A stretch of 64,000 nucleotides of DNA from Jannaschia helgolandensis (GCF_900109285.1 NZ_FNZQ01000004.1:124001-188000); one strand, 5' to 3'. Counted from the stretch's first letter, positions 18,275 through 28,452 are shown. Numbers and translations are program-made. The notes: generated by a model from the sequence alone, not told the origin.

Positions 18275-18377
18275 TTGGCGGTTCTAGCGCGCCAGGTCAG
18301 CGGTCACCATACCGGCGCGCTTGTCCTCGTGCCGTGCCAACCCTACACCGCCCCTGTCGGATACGAAGGGGCGCGTC

Positions 18378-19634
18378 ATGAACATTCTGATCCTCGGCAG
18401 TGGCGGGCGCGAACATGCGCTGGCCTGGGCGGTTTTGCAGAACCCGAAGTGCGACCGCCTGATCGTGGCCCCGGGCAACGCGGGGATAGCCCAGATCGCG
18501 GAATGTGCGGCACTGGACATTCTGGACGGGTCCGCCGTCGCCACCTTTGCCGATGAAGAAAGCGTGGACTTCGTGATCGTCGGGCCGGAAGCGCCGCTGG
18601 CGGCGGGCGTGTCGGATGCTCTGACTGCCGCAGGAATCGCGGTGTTCGGGCCGTCGGCGGCGGCAGCGAAACTGGAGGCGTCAAAGGCCTTCACCAAGGA
18701 AATCTGCGCCGCCGTGAATGCGCCCACCGCAGCCTATGGCCGGTTCGACGATCTGGAGGCGGCACGGGCCTATCTGGCGGATCAACCGCTCCCCATCGTC
18801 ATCAAGGCCGATGGGCTGGCCGCTGGCAAAGGCGTCACCGTCGCTGCCACCATCGAGGAGGCAGAGGGCGCATTGACCGATATCTTCGGCGGCGTCCACG
18901 GCAAGGCCGATGTGGTGATAGAAGCCTTCCTGCGCGGCGAAGAGGCCAGTTTTTTCTGCCTTGTAGACGGCGAAACGGTCCTGCCTTTCGGCACCGCGCA
19001 GGACCACAAGCGGGTCGGCGACGGCGACACCGGGCCGAACACCGGCGGCATGGGCGCCTATTCCCCGGCCCCGGTCATGACGCCACAGGTCGAGGCCCGC
19101 GCGCTCGATGAAATCGTCCGTCCGACGATGATCGAGATGGTCCGGCGCGGCACGCCGATGCGCGGCGTCCTGTTCGTCGGCTTGATGATCGAGGATGGCG
19201 CACCCAGCCTGGTTGAATACAACGTCCGTTTCGGCGACCCGGAGTGCCAGTGCCTGATGATGCGCCTTGGCGGTCAGGTGCTGGACCTGTTGCTGGCCTG
19301 CGCCGAGGGGCGGTTGGACGGCGCGCAGGTGCATTGGGCCGACGATCACGCGATCTGCATCGTGATGGCAGCTCAAGGCTATCCCGGTGCCTATGCCAAG
19401 GGGACGGCAATCGGCGGGCTGGACGCCCTGCCCGCCGACAGTCGCAACATGGTGTTCCACGCCGGAACCGCGCTGGCCGACGGACGCATGGTGGCCAATG
19501 GCGGACGCGTGCTGGGAGTGACCACACGAGGCGATGATCTGTCGGACGCGCGCGACCGGGCTTATGCGGTGGTCGATGCGGTGGATTGGCCGGAGGGGTT
19601 TTGCCGCCGCGACATCGGCTGGCGCGCACTGTGA
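18378..19634 (+). CDS. purD: phosphoribosylamine--glycine ligase
   Basis: 418 residues. ATP-grasp enzyme of de novo purine synthesis making glycinamide ribonucleotide. N-terminal MNILILGSGGREHALAW, the ATP-grasp core KADGLAAGKGVTVA, and NTGGMGAYSPAP are diagnostic. Start ATG 18378 follows GAAGGGG; the longer frame to 18321 is not family-like. Its stop overlaps the GTG start of the DoxX gene. Confidence 0.96.
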   Translation: MNILILGSGGREHALAWAVLQNPKCDRLIVAPGNAGIAQIAECAALDILDGSAVATFADEESVDFVIVGPEAPLAAGVSDALTAAGIAVFGPSAAAAKLEASKAFTKEICAAVNAPTAAYGRFDDLEAARAYLADQPLPIVIKADGLAAGKGVTVAATIEEAEGALTDIFGGVHGKADVVIEAFLRGEEASFFCLVDGETVLPFGTAQDHKRVGDGDTGPNTGGMGAYSPAPVMTPQVEARALDEIVRPTMIEMVRRGTPMRGVLFVGLMIEDGAPSLVEYNVRFGDPECQCLMMRLGGQVLDLLLACAEGRLDGAQVHWADDHAICIVMAAQGYPGAYAKGTAIGGLDALPADSRNMVFHAGTALADGRMVANGGRVLGVTTRGDDLSDARDRAYAVVDAVDWPEGFCRRDIGWRAL

Positions 19635-19999
19635 CATGGACCCGGCCCGCTGTGATTGTCGCGCGCGTCCTGATCGGCGCGCTGTTTGCCGCCGGTGCCG
19701 TGCAGAAGGCGGTCGAACCCGAGGCGGCGGCGGGGCTGCTGCGCGGTCTGGGCCTGCCCGGCGCGTTTGTCTGGCCCGCGCTGATCTATAACGCGGCAGC
19801 AGCGGCGGCCCTGTTCGCGGGCTGGCGAGTGGTGCCGGTGGCCTTGTCGCTGGCGGCGTATTCTGCCCTGACCAGTCTCTTTCATCTGATCCCGGACGAT
19901 CCGTGGCAGATGTCGATCTTCGTCAAGAACTGGGCCATCGCGGGCGGATGCCTTGCGCTGGCGGTGGCCGCACGGCAATCGGACACGGCGGAGGCCTGA
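19631..19999 (+). CDS. DoxX family membrane protein
   Basis: 122 residues with four hydrophobic segments and the family pattern ARVLIGALFAAGAVQKAVEPE near the N-terminus and a LFHLIPDDPWQMSIFVKN loop. GTG 19631 is chosen as start because it forms a GTGA overlap with the purD stop. DoxX-like proteins are small inner-membrane proteins, some linked to redox enzymes; role here unknown. Confidence 0.8.
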   Translation: MTWTRPAVIVARVLIGALFAAGAVQKAVEPEAAAGLLRGLGLPGAFVWPALIYNAAAAAALFAGWRVVPVALSLAAYSALTSLFHLIPDDPWQMSIFVKNWAIAGGCLALAVAARQSDTAEA

Positions 20000-20052
20000 A
20001 GGCCATTCCCACCCATCCCGTCGCTTCTGCCGAGCAAAAATCGCTTCTTGAG

Positions 20053-20081
20053 GCGGGTTTTCGAAGGGTTTTCGAAACCGC
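20053..20081. repeat. imperfect hairpin made of a 10-bp direct repeat
   Basis: GGTTTTCGAA occurs twice, at 20056 and 20067, within an imperfect inverted repeat bounded by GCGG and CCGC. It lies in the 170-bp gap between the convergent DoxX and M20 genes and may be a bidirectional terminator, though no T-run follows. Confidence 0.4.
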
Positions 20082-20169
20082 TGCAAGCGTCACTTTCTTC
20101 GCGGCACCAATGACAACCAGAGCATCGGCAGTCCGTGAGGTCGCGTTCTTCTCAGGCGGCAGTCCCGGA

Positions 20170-21546
20170 TCAGGCGATCCGGCCCAGCACCCGCGCCCAG
20201 CTTCGGATGCCCTTGTGGAAACTCTGGACGTCGTATTTCTCGTTCGGAGAATGTATCGCGTCATCGTCCCTGGCAAAGCCGGTCAACAAGGATTCCATTC
20301 CCAGCACCTGCTGAAAATAACCCGCGATTGGAATCGACCCACCGGCACCGACGAAGGCCGCCTGATGGCCCCATTCCTCGGTCAGGGCCAGCTGCGTGGC
20401 GGCAAAGATCGGGCTGTCTGTCGCCATGGTCGATGCGGGCGCGGCTCCATGGTCCTTGAAGGTGACGTGGCAATCGGGCGGCATCTGCGCGATCACCCAA
20501 TCGCGGAACGCCTCGCGCAGACGCAGAGGGTCCTGCCCGCCGACCAGACGGAAGCTGACCTTGGCCGTCGCCGCAGAGGGCAGGACGGTCTTGAATCCAG
20601 CCCCGGTATATCCAGCCGAAATGCCGTTGATTTCCGCTGTGGGCCGCGACCAGAGCTGTTCCAGTCCCGTGCGCCCGACCTCGCCCGCCGGATGCGACAG
20701 GCCGATGTCTCCCAGGAAAGCTTCGGTCGAGAAGCCAAGGTCTTTCCAACCCTGCTTGACCTGACTCGGCGGCTCGCCCACGCCGTCGTAAAATCCCGGA
20801 ATCGCAACTCGGCCCTGATCGTCATGCAGATTGCCCAGGATGCGCGTCAATACGCGGGCCGGGTTAATCGCCGGACCGCCGTAGATGCCGGAATGCAGAT
20901 CGCGGTCGGGGCCCGTGATCGTCAATTCCTCGCCAAGAAGCCCGCGCAGTGTGGTGACGATCGCAGGCACGCGGTCGTCGTACAGTCCGCTGTCGCAGAT
21001 CAGCGCCAGTTCGGCGGTCAGCTCCTCCTTGTTGGCCTTGAGAAACGGGACAAGCGAAGGCGAACCCGATTCCTCCTCTCCCTCGAACAGGATGGTAATG
21101 CGGCAGGGCAGTCCGCCGGTTTCATCTTTCCAGGCACGGCAGGCTTCCAGAAACGTCATCAACTGGCCCTTGTCGTCGCTGGCCCCCCGCCCCCGGATGA
21201 CCGGGCCGCGCGGCGTCTGGTCTATAGCCGGGTCGAAAGGGTCGCGGTTCCACAAGGACAGCGGATCGACCGGCTGCACGTCGTAATGGCCATAGAACAG
21301 AACATGACGATCGCCTGCCCCGCCATGCGCCACGACCATCGGATGTCCCGGTGTGGTTCGTTTGCTGGCGTCGAAGCCCAGATGCGTCAACTCCGCCACC
21401 AGCCAATCGGCGGCGGTCTCGCAATCGTCGTCATGTTCGGGATCCGTCGAGATCGAGGGGATGCGCAAAAGCTCCTTCAGTCGGTCCTGCGCGCGGGACT
21501 GGTCGGCATCGATACGGTCGAGGATGGCGGGAATGGGATCGGTCAT
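20170..21546 (-). CDS. M20-family dipeptidase/metallopeptidase
   Basis: 458 residues. Metal ligands of the M20 family are visible: His87 and Asp89 in FYGHYDVQP, Asp124 in GASDDKG, and Glu157-159 in FEGEEESGS. A dimerisation domain lies between about 210 and 360. The long lid and ASDDKG sequence match the cytosolic dipeptidase type rather than ArgE or DapE. Start ATG 21546 (MTDPIPAILDRID) gives the family N-terminus; longer in-frame starts extend into the divergent gene. Confidence 0.9.
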   Translation of the reverse strand: MTDPIPAILDRIDADQSRAQDRLKELLRIPSISTDPEHDDDCETAADWLVAELTHLGFDASKRTTPGHPMVVAHGGAGDRHVLFYGHYDVQPVDPLSLWNRDPFDPAIDQTPRGPVIRGRGASDDKGQLMTFLEACRAWKDETGGLPCRITILFEGEEESGSPSLVPFLKANKEELTAELALICDSGLYDDRVPAIVTTLRGLLGEELTITGPDRDLHSGIYGGPAINPARVLTRILGNLHDDQGRVAIPGFYDGVGEPPSQVKQGWKDLGFSTEAFLGDIGLSHPAGEVGRTGLEQLWSRPTAEINGISAGYTGAGFKTVLPSAATAKVSFRLVGGQDPLRLREAFRDWVIAQMPPDCHVTFKDHGAAPASTMATDSPIFAATQLALTEEWGHQAAFVGAGGSIPIAGYFQQVLGMESLLTGFARDDDAIHSPNEKYDVQSFHKGIRSWARVLGRIA

Positions 21547-21654
21547 GGGGCCTCCGGCACAGTTCGCGCCAAGGGTGCGCCGGGTTTCGGGGGCTGTCCA
21601 GAGGCGACGTCCCGCGCTAGAAGCACCGGACCCTGCCAATTCACGAGGCCCGAC

Positions 21655-22221
21655 ATGATCCGCGCGACCCTGATTGCCCTGCTGACGCTTTCCCTGCCTG
21701 CCGCTCTGCCTGCGGTCGCGCAACAGGTTCCCGATCAGGCCACCGCCAAACGCATGCTGTTTTCCACACGCAACTCGCAGATCGTCATCACCCGGCAACC
21801 ATTCCTGTCCGCAGCAGACCTTGCCACGCTTCAGAAGATGCCGAAGGTCGCAGAGCTGAAATATTACGGCGCCCTTGCCGCCAGCCCCGCCGAGGGGTTG
21901 CAGTCCGCTCAGACACGGGGGGCCTTCAACTTCCATTCCATCGAGGATGCCCGTGCCGCCGCCTTGTCCGGCTGCGGCGCCAGCTGCGTTCTGGTGGCCG
22001 AAATCTATCCTCGCCGATACCAGCCCGGTCGTCCCCTGACGCTCAGCCAGGATGCCTCGCGCATCGTGAAGGGACGCGATTTCCGCCGCGCGGGAGCGAA
22101 TGCCGCCCTGGCGATCAGCCCGGCGACCGGCGCATGGGGTCTGGGCGATGGCGGAGCGGCTGCAACAGCCAGTTGTGCTGCCAAGGGTGCGCGCGATTGT
22201 GAAGTCGCCGTCAGCCGATAA
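21655..22221 (+). CDS. exported hypothetical protein, DUF4189-like C-terminus
   Basis: 188 residues with a signal peptide (1-23, cut near AVAQQ). The C-terminus (ALAISPATGAWGLGD...AASCAAKGARDCEVAV-like) resembles the DUF4189 pattern of small cysteine-bearing exported proteins; two further cysteines occur in SGCGASCVLVAE. Located just upstream of hemA, a position where homologous small proteins occur in relatives; these are sometimes mislabelled as aminolevulinate synthase. No enzymatic motif is seen. Confidence 0.7.
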   Translation: MIRATLIALLTLSLPAALPAVAQQVPDQATAKRMLFSTRNSQIVITRQPFLSAADLATLQKMPKVAELKYYGALAASPAEGLQSAQTRGAFNFHSIEDARAAALSGCGASCVLVAEIYPRRYQPGRPLTLSQDASRIVKGRDFRRAGANAALAISPATGAWGLGDGGAAATASCAAKGARDCEVAVSR

Positions 22222-22238
22222 TCTTTGCGCGACAATCT

Positions 22239-22252
22239 GTGATCTATATCAA
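22239..22252 (+). promoter_or_regulatory. FNR/FnrL-type binding site upstream of hemA
   Basis: GTGAT-CTAT-ATCAA matches the FNR consensus TTGAT-N4-ATCAA at nine of ten positions and lies 90 bp before the hemA ATG. In Rhodobacter hemA is known to be controlled by FnrL in response to oxygen, which supports the call. Confidence 0.65.
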
Positions 22253-22342
22253 GGCCGCACCTTGTCGTAGACGCTAGGCATCGGGTGATACGCCCTTTAA
22301 CATCCGACAAAAGACGGCCCCACGGCAAAGGAACCGAAGCGC

Positions 22343-23587
22343 ATGACGGAAAAGACGGCACCCTCGGGATACGATTTCGCCCTGGATCGCGCGCTGAAGG
22401 CGCTCCACGACGAAGGCCGGTACCGGACGTTCATCGATATCGAACGCCGCCGCGGTCAGTTCCCCCATGCCGTCTGGACCCGCGCCGACGGGTCGGAACA
22501 GGATATAACCGTCTGGTGCGGCAACGATTATCTGGGCATGGGCCAGCACCCCGTCGTCCTGTCGGCGATGCACGACGCATTGAGGGCGACCGGTGCCGGG
22601 TCTGGCGGCACGCGCAACATTTCCGGCACGACAGTTTATCACAAGCAACTGGAGGCCGAGCTGTCCGACCTGCACGGCAAGGAAGCCGCGCTGGTATTCA
22701 CCTCGGCCTACATCGCGAACGACGCCACGCTGTCGACATTGCCCAGGCTCTTTCCGGGACTGATCATCTATTCCGATGCGCTGAACCATGCCTCGATGAT
22801 CGAAGGCGTGCGTCGCAATGGCGGACAGAAACGCATCTTCCGACACAACGACGTATCGCATCTGCGCGAATTGCTGGCCGCCGACGACCCTGCCGCGCCA
22901 AAGCTGATCGCCTTCGAATCGATTTATTCGATGGACGGCGATTTCGGTCCAATTGCCGAGATTTGCGATCTGGCCGACGAATTCGGCGCGCTGACCTATA
23001 TCGACGAGGTGCATGCCGTCGGAATGTACGGTCGCCGGGGCGCGGGTGTGTGCGAACGTGACGGGCTGATGCACCGAATCGACATTATCAACGGCACATT
23101 GGCCAAGGCCTATGGCGTGATGGGCGGCTATATCGCCGCCTCGGCCAAGATGTGCGATGCGGTGCGGTCCTATGCGCCGGGCTTTATCTTCACAACCTCG
23201 CTGCCACCGGCCATCGCCGCCGGTGCCGCCGCCAGCGTCGCGCACCTGAAAACCGATCAGGCCCTGCGCGACCTGCACCAGGAACGCGCTGCCGTGCTGA
23301 AGCTGCGCCTGCGCGGGCTGGGCCTGCCGATCATCGACCACGGCAGCCATATCGTGCCCGTGCATGTCGGCGATCCGATCAAATGCAAGATGATTTCGGA
23401 CCGGCTGCTGTCGGATCACGGGGTCTATTGCCAGCCGATCAACTTTCCAACCGTGCCGCGCGGCACCGAACGTCTGCGGTTCACGCCGTCGCCGGTTCAT
23501 ACGCCGCCCATGATGGATGCATTGGTCCGCGCAATGGACGATCTCTGGTCGCATTGTGCGCTGAATCGCGCTCAAGCCGCAGGATAA
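22343..23587 (+). CDS. hemA: 5-aminolevulinate synthase
   Basis: 414 residues. PLP enzyme condensing glycine and succinyl-CoA to 5-aminolevulinate, the first step of tetrapyrrole synthesis in alphaproteobacteria. Seen: [36 protein letters not shown], and the PLP lysine Lys255 in [15 protein letters not shown]. Usual length. A putative FnrL box lies upstream, so oxygen control is likely. Supplies heme to the c-type cytochromes matured by the ccm genes in this window. Confidence 0.97.
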   Translation: MTEKTAPSGYDFALDRALKALHDEGRYRTFIDIERRRGQFPHAVWTRADGSEQDITVWCGNDYLGMGQHPVVLSAMHDALRATGAGSGGTRNISGTTVYHKQLEAELSDLHGKEAALVFTSAYIANDATLSTLPRLFPGLIIYSDALNHASMIEGVRRNGGQKRIFRHNDVSHLRELLAADDPAAPKLIAFESIYSMDGDFGPIAEICDLADEFGALTYIDEVHAVGMYGRRGAGVCERDGLMHRIDIINGTLAKAYGVMGGYIAASAKMCDAVRSYAPGFIFTTSLPPAIAAGAAASVAHLKTDQALRDLHQERAAVLKLRLRGLGLPIIDHGSHIVPVHVGDPIKCKMISDRLLSDHGVYCQPINFPTVPRGTERLRFTPSPVHTPPMMDALVRAMDDLWSHCALNRAQAAG

Positions 23588-23723
23588 GCATTATCGTGCA
23601 TTGTGCCTTATTTTCTGGTAGCCTAAGCGTGCAGTAGATCTCCGATGGGGAGTCGGGGTCTAAATCATAAGCGGAAACGCGCACGTTAATGAGGCGCGTC
23701 CAGAGATTGCGGGGCAGGCCCAT

Positions 23724-25049
23724 ATGTTTGGCCGAAAGAGCAAGTTTCTATCAAGAGTCGACAATCCGTCACGGGGTTACGACAGTTTCGAGTTGCGTCT
23801 AGGCGATGAAATGCGGGGCGAACGAGCCACGCAGGGAAAGTCGCTGATGGATGTTCAGCGCGAATTGCGCATCAAGGCCAGTTACATCGCCGCCATCGAA
23901 AATACCGACCTGTCGGCTTTCGATTCGCTGTCGTTCGTCGCAGGCTATGTGCGCAGCTACGCGCGTTATCTGGACCTGGAACCCGAGATCGTTTTCGCCC
24001 GCTTTTGCGAGGAATCGGGGTTCGGCGGCTTCTCGGCCCTGAAACCGATGGAATCGGAAGTGTCGCGCCGGCAAGCCATTTTCGACCAGCCGATCGCCAA
24101 GGCCAAAGCCTTCAACGTCGGCACCCGGACCAAGCCGGCCGTCGCGATGGATCCGCTGATGGGCTCGGGCAATCTCTTTGCCAACAAGTCTCGTCCGGTC
24201 TTCGCCGGGTTCGAACCGGGCGCGCTGGGTTCGCTTGCCGTGCTGGTCGCGCTGGCCGGCGGACTGGGGTATGGTGGTTGGACCGTGGTGCAGGAAATCC
24301 AGCGTGTGCAGGTTGCGCCTGTCGAACAGGCACCCGAACTGATCGCTGAACTTGACCCCCTGGCCCCCGCTACGCTGCAACTGTCCGCTCCGGAAGATAC
24401 CGGCGTTCCCGCTCAGTCGCAGGACGCGCTGGCGCGGTTGTATCGGCCGCAGGCGCTGGACGTGCCGATCATGACGGCCCGCGACGCGCCGATTTCGACC
24501 ATTTCACCCGGCAGCTTCGGTGCGCTGGCCGCGGCCGAACGCTCCGGCCTTGATGGCCCGGACGCGAGTTCCGAGGTGATCAACGCCTCGATCAACGCTG
24601 CCCTCATCGAAGCCATGAGCGGTGAAGCCCCCGATGCCTTGTCTGGCCCCGTGACTCCGCGTGTCCTGGCAGATGCCCCCGATGCAGTGGTCCTTGTGGC
24701 CGTGCGCTCGGCTTGGGTGCGTGTCCGGTCTGCGGACGGCGATACGCTGTTCGAGAAGATTCTGGACCCCGGCGACACCTACGAAGTCCCTGTGGCCGAA
24801 GCCCCGGCCACCCTTCGGACCGGTAATTCCGGCGCGCTGTACCTGTCCGTCGCGGGGCAGACGTTCGGCCCCGTCGCCCCCGGCCCGCAGGTCGTGTCGA
24901 ATGTCGCGCTCGACGCCGCATCGGTGCGCGACAACTACACCGTCGCCAACCTTGAAGACGACAGCGACCTGGCCCGCGTCGTCGCCGAGCTGGAGGTCGA
25001 TCCGGCCCTGCCCGGTGGTCCCGATCTGGTGGCCGCGCCCGTCGAATGA
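23724..25049 (+). CDS. RodZ-like helix-turn-helix membrane protein
   Basis: 441 residues. The N-terminal Cro-type HTH (about 23-95, LMDVQRELRIKASYIAAIE) is followed by a single membrane helix (168-187) and a periplasmic tail ending in a DUF4115-type domain (ILDPGDTYEVP, SGALYLSVAGQTFGP). This is the RodZ plan, which links MreB to the cell-shape machinery. Placement directly upstream of ispG matches many proteobacteria. The middle periplasmic part is low-complexity alanine/proline-rich. Confidence 0.85.
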   Translation: MFGRKSKFLSRVDNPSRGYDSFELRLGDEMRGERATQGKSLMDVQRELRIKASYIAAIENTDLSAFDSLSFVAGYVRSYARYLDLEPEIVFARFCEESGFGGFSALKPMESEVSRRQAIFDQPIAKAKAFNVGTRTKPAVAMDPLMGSGNLFANKSRPVFAGFEPGALGSLAVLVALAGGLGYGGWTVVQEIQRVQVAPVEQAPELIAELDPLAPATLQLSAPEDTGVPAQSQDALARLYRPQALDVPIMTARDAPISTISPGSFGALAAAERSGLDGPDASSEVINASINAALIEAMSGEAPDALSGPVTPRVLADAPDAVVLVAVRSAWVRVRSADGDTLFEKILDPGDTYEVPVAEAPATLRTGNSGALYLSVAGQTFGPVAPGPQVVSNVALDAASVRDNYTVANLEDDSDLARVVAELEVDPALPGGPDLVAAPVE

Positions 25050-25134
25050 TGGTGCGGCATAGGGGGTGCCGGTTGCGCCCTCTGCGCCCAGATATTACCT
25101 GTGACACGAATTCTGCGACCTGAGGTCCCTGCCC

Positions 25135-26265
25135 GTGTCCGACACCCTTCATTCCATTCGTCCCTGGCGCCAGATCGACCGCCGCAAGAGCCGTCAGATC
25201 ATGGTCGGCAACGTGCCTGTCGGCGGTGATGCCCCGATCACCGTGCAGACGATGACCAATACGTTGACCACGGATGTCGCTGGCACAATCGCACAGGTTC
25301 AGGCCGCCGCAGATGCCGGGGCCGATATCGTCCGCATCTCGGTCCCGGACGAGGCATCTTCGAAAGCATTGAAGGACATCGTTGCCGAAGTGACGGTGCC
25401 CATCGTGGCCGACATCCACTTCCATTATCGCCGCGGTATCGAAGCCGCCGAAGCCGGGGCCGCATGCCTGCGGATCAACCCCGGCAACATCGGCGATACC
25501 GCCCGTGTGCGCGAGGTAATCGCCGCCGCGCGCGATCACGGTTGCAGCATCCGCATCGGCGTCAATGCCGGTTCGCTTGAGAAGCATCTTCTTGACAAGT
25601 ATGGCGAACCCTGCCCCGACGCGATGATCGAAAGCGGGCTGGACCATATTCGCATCCTCGAAGACAACGACTTCCGCAACTACAAGATCAGCTGCAAGGC
25701 GTCCGACGTCTTCATGGCCGCCGCCGCCTATCAGGGGCTGGCCGAGCAGACCGATGCCCCCATCCATCTTGGCATCACAGAGGCCGGGGGGCTGGTCTCC
25801 GGTACGATCAAATCGGCCATCGGGCTGGGCAACCTGTTGTGGATGGGGATCGGCGACACGATCCGTGTCTCGCTCTCCGCCGATCCTGTGGAGGAGGTGA
25901 AGGTCGGTTACGAGATCCTGAAATCGCTGGGTCTGCGGCATCGGGGCGTCAATATCATCAGCTGCCCCAGCTGTGCGCGCCAGGGGTTCGATGTCATCAA
26001 GACGGTCGAAAAGCTGGAGCGTCGGCTGGAACACATCAGGACGCCGATGTCGCTGTCGATCATCGGTTGCGTCGTCAACGGTCCGGGCGAGGCGCTGATG
26101 ACCGACGTCGGCTTCACCGGCGGCGGCAATGGTTCGGGCATGGTTTACCTGGCGGGCAAGCAGAACCACAAATTATCGAACGACCAGATGGTTGACCACA
26201 TCGTCGAACAGGTCGAGGCGCGTGCTGCGGCGATCGAGACCGGGACTGCGCAGGCGGCAGAATGA
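25135..26265 (+). CDS. ispG: 4-hydroxy-3-methylbut-2-enyl diphosphate synthase (flavodoxin)
   Basis: 376 residues. Iron-sulfur enzyme of the MEP isoprenoid pathway. The 4Fe-4S ligands are visible as Cys277 and Cys280 (CPSC), Cys312 (GCVVNGPGE) and the unusual ligand Glu319. TIM-barrel start has [11 protein letters not shown] and [12 protein letters not shown] start at 25135, 85 bp after rodZ. Convergent with egtD, leaving 4 bp between stops. Confidence 0.96.
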   Translation: MSDTLHSIRPWRQIDRRKSRQIMVGNVPVGGDAPITVQTMTNTLTTDVAGTIAQVQAAADAGADIVRISVPDEASSKALKDIVAEVTVPIVADIHFHYRRGIEAAEAGAACLRINPGNIGDTARVREVIAAARDHGCSIRIGVNAGSLEKHLLDKYGEPCPDAMIESGLDHIRILEDNDFRNYKISCKASDVFMAAAAYQGLAEQTDAPIHLGITEAGGLVSGTIKSAIGLGNLLWMGIGDTIRVSLSADPVEEVKVGYEILKSLGLRHRGVNIISCPSCARQGFDVIKTVEKLERRLEHIRTPMSLSIIGCVVNGPGEALMTDVGFTGGGNGSGMVYLAGKQNHKLSNDQMVDHIVEQVEARAAAIETGTAQAAE

Positions 26266-26269
26266 TCGT

Positions 26270-27202
26270 CTAGGCGGGTCGCAGTACCGCGACAGCGAAT
26301 TGTTCGCGATCGTCGGTCAACATCGTCTCAACCTGCCAGCCTGCCTTTCCGGCCATATCCGACAGTGAATCCGGCGTGTATTTCCGACAGCTTTCCGTAT
26401 GGATCGTCTCACCCTCGGCAAATGTGATCACCTGACTGTCGAGCCTGACGGATTGCGCCTTTCGCGACACCAGATGCATCTCGATCCGGGCCGGGTTTTC
26501 GCACCACCGCGCTTGGTGCGTGAAGCCATCGATGTCAAAATTCGCATGAACTTCGGCGTTCAACCGTCTGAGAATGTTCAAGTTGAATTCTGCCGTCACG
26601 CCTTGCGTGTCGTCATAGGCGGCAATCAGGGCGGGGATCGGTTTGACCAGGTCGGCACCCAGAATGAACCCGCAAACGCCGTTCCAGTCACGGGCCCGCG
26701 CCAACAGGGAGATCGCGTCAACCGGCTCCAGATTGCCGATAGTCGAACCTGGGAAGAACCCGACCTTCGCAATTCCGTCCATTGAATGCGGCAAATCGAT
26801 GGGTGCAGTAAAATCGCCCACGACCGGATGGATCGCCAACCGGGGATAGCGCGCGCGCAGGTCCTTCGCTGTCGCAAGCAGAAAGTCTTCCGAAATGTCG
26901 ATGGGCACGTAACTTGCGAAATGGTGGCCCGCATCCAGCAGAGTCCGCGTCTTGACCGATGCGCCTGATCCCAGTTCGACCAGCGCACCGCCGTCGGGCA
27001 CTGTGTCCACCAGCGTGTCGGCATTGGCGCGCAGGATCGAAGCCTCGGTGCGGGTCGGATAATACTCCGGCAGCTGCGTGATCTGTTCGAACAGTTCGGA
27101 CCCGCGCCGGTCATAGAACCATTTGGGGCTAAGGTGTTTCTGCGGGGCGGTCAGGCCGGCCAGCGCATCGTCCAGAAGCTCGGAATTGGCAATATCCTTC
27201 AT
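26270..27202 (-). CDS. egtD: L-histidine N(alpha)-methyltransferase
   Basis: 310 residues. SAM-dependent methyltransferase making hercynine, first step of ergothioneine synthesis. Diagnostic blocks: SPKWFYDRRGSELFEQIT, LPEYYPTRTE, the SAM loop LVELGSGASVKTR, GFFPGSTIGN and TESCRKYTP. Its start overlaps the egtB stop by one base, so the two genes form an operon transcribed from upstream of egtB. Confidence 0.94.
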   Translation of the reverse strand: MKDIANSELLDDALAGLTAPQKHLSPKWFYDRRGSELFEQITQLPEYYPTRTEASILRANADTLVDTVPDGGALVELGSGASVKTRTLLDAGHHFASYVPIDISEDFLLATAKDLRARYPRLAIHPVVGDFTAPIDLPHSMDGIAKVGFFPGSTIGNLEPVDAISLLARARDWNGVCGFILGADLVKPIPALIAAYDDTQGVTAEFNLNILRRLNAEVHANFDIDGFTHQARWCENPARIEMHLVSRKAQSVRLDSQVITFAEGETIHTESCRKYTPDSLSDMAGKAGWQVETMLTDDREQFAVAVLRPA

Positions 27203-28452
27203 CAGACGTCCCGCGCCAATCTCAGGCCCATCATCTGCCAGCGTTGGTGGGGATAGAAGAAGGTGCGGTAGGTCGGGCGCATCTGGTCGCGGGCCGTGGC
27301 ACAGGACCCGCCGCGCAGGACCATCTGGTTGACCATGAATTTACCGTTATATTCGCCTAGCGCGCCTTCCGGCGGGCGGAACCCTGGATAGGGCGTGAAG
27401 GGCGAGGCAGTCCATTCCCAGACGTCGCCCCAGACACCCTGCCCCGGCATCGGGCGCAACTGGCCGTGATCGAGGAAATTACCGTTGATCGGCGTGTCGC
27501 GAAACGCCAACTCGTGTTCCACTTCGGTCGGCAGGCGCGCCCCTGCCCAGCGGGCGAAGGCCTCCGCCTCGTAATAGCTGACGTGAACGACCGGCGCATC
27601 CAGTGCCAAGGGTTGCGCGCCGCGCAGTGTGAACGTCCACCATTCGCCGTCCTGTTGCCACCAGTAAAGCGGATGTTCCCAGCTTTCACGGGTGGCGACC
27701 GCATGCCCTTCCATCAGCCAGTGGCGCGCGTCGCCATAGCCGTCGTCTTCCATGAAGTCGATCCAGTCGCGGTTGGTTACAGGGCGGTCGGCGATGTCGT
27801 AAGCGGGTGCAAAGACCGGGTGGCGCGGCTGTTCGCAGTCGTAGGCGAAGCCTTTCCCGTCATGCCCGATCTCGACCAGCCCGCCGTCGTGGCGCGTGAA
27901 TGTGAGCGGAACTTCGGACGTCACCGGCAGAGGCTCGGGGTCGCGATAGGCGGGCAGAAGAGGGTTGAACGAAAGCCCGTGCAGCAGGTCGGTGACCAAC
28001 AATTCCTGGTGCTGCATCTCATGATGGCAGCCCAGTTCCACCAGACTGGCGATATCATCTGCGTCATCACGGTTCGACGATAGCAGTCCGGCCAGTGCCT
28101 CGTCGACATGGGCGCGATATCCGGCGACTTCGGCGCAATCCGGACGGCTGACCATGCCGCGCCGGTCACGGGCGTGGCGCGGCCCGGCTTGCGTATAATA
28201 GCTGTTGAACAGGAAGGCGAAGCGGTCGTCGGGGCTTACATAATCGGGCAAACGGGGCTTCAGGATGAACTCTTCGAAGAACCACGTCGTATGCGCCAGA
28301 TGCCATTTCGCGGGGGAGGCATCCTCCATAGATTGCAGCATCATGTCTTCGGGACGCAGGCGTTCCGTCAGGTTGGTCGTGCGATGGCGCGTACGCTCGA
28401 ACAACGACAGAGCTTCGGGCGGGGCAAGCGGGGCTGGGGCAATGGCGGCCAT
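27202..28452 (-). CDS. egtB: ergothioneine biosynthesis protein EgtB (sulfoxide synthase)
   Basis: 416 residues. Non-heme iron enzyme that joins hercynine to a thiol using oxygen. N-terminal DinB-like domain supplies the iron histidines: His51 (KWHLAHTTWFFEE) and the HX3HXE group in HHEMQHQE (143-150). The C-terminal FGE-sulfatase-like domain has VSYYEAEAFARWAGARLPTE and LRGGSCAT. With egtD it forms a two-gene pathway; no egtA/egtC is adjacent, so the sulfur donor (cysteine or gamma-glutamylcysteine) is open. Confidence 0.94.
   Translation of the reverse strand: MAAIAPAPLAPPEALSLFERTRHRTTNLTERLRPEDMMLQSMEDASPAKWHLAHTTWFFEEFILKPRLPDYVSPDDRFAFLFNSYYTQAGPRHARDRRGMVSRPDCAEVAGYRAHVDEALAGLLSSNRDDADDIASLVELGCHHEMQHQELLVTDLLHGLSFNPLLPAYRDPEPLPVTSEVPLTFTRHDGGLVEIGHDGKGFAYDCEQPRHPVFAPAYDIADRPVTNRDWIDFMEDDGYGDARHWLMEGHAVATRESWEHPLYWWQQDGEWWTFTLRGAQPLALDAPVVHVSYYEAEAFARWAGARLPTEVEHELAFRDTPINGNFLDHGQLRPMPGQGVWGDVWEWTASPFTPYPGFRPPEGALGEYNGKFMVNQMVLRGGSCATARDQMRPTYRTFFYPHQRWQMMGLRLARDV

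Noticed and set aside
21655-22221. Calling the small protein before hemA an aminolevulinate synthase, as in some annotations.
   Set aside because: It has a signal peptide and none of the PLP-enzyme motifs; the real synthase is the next gene.
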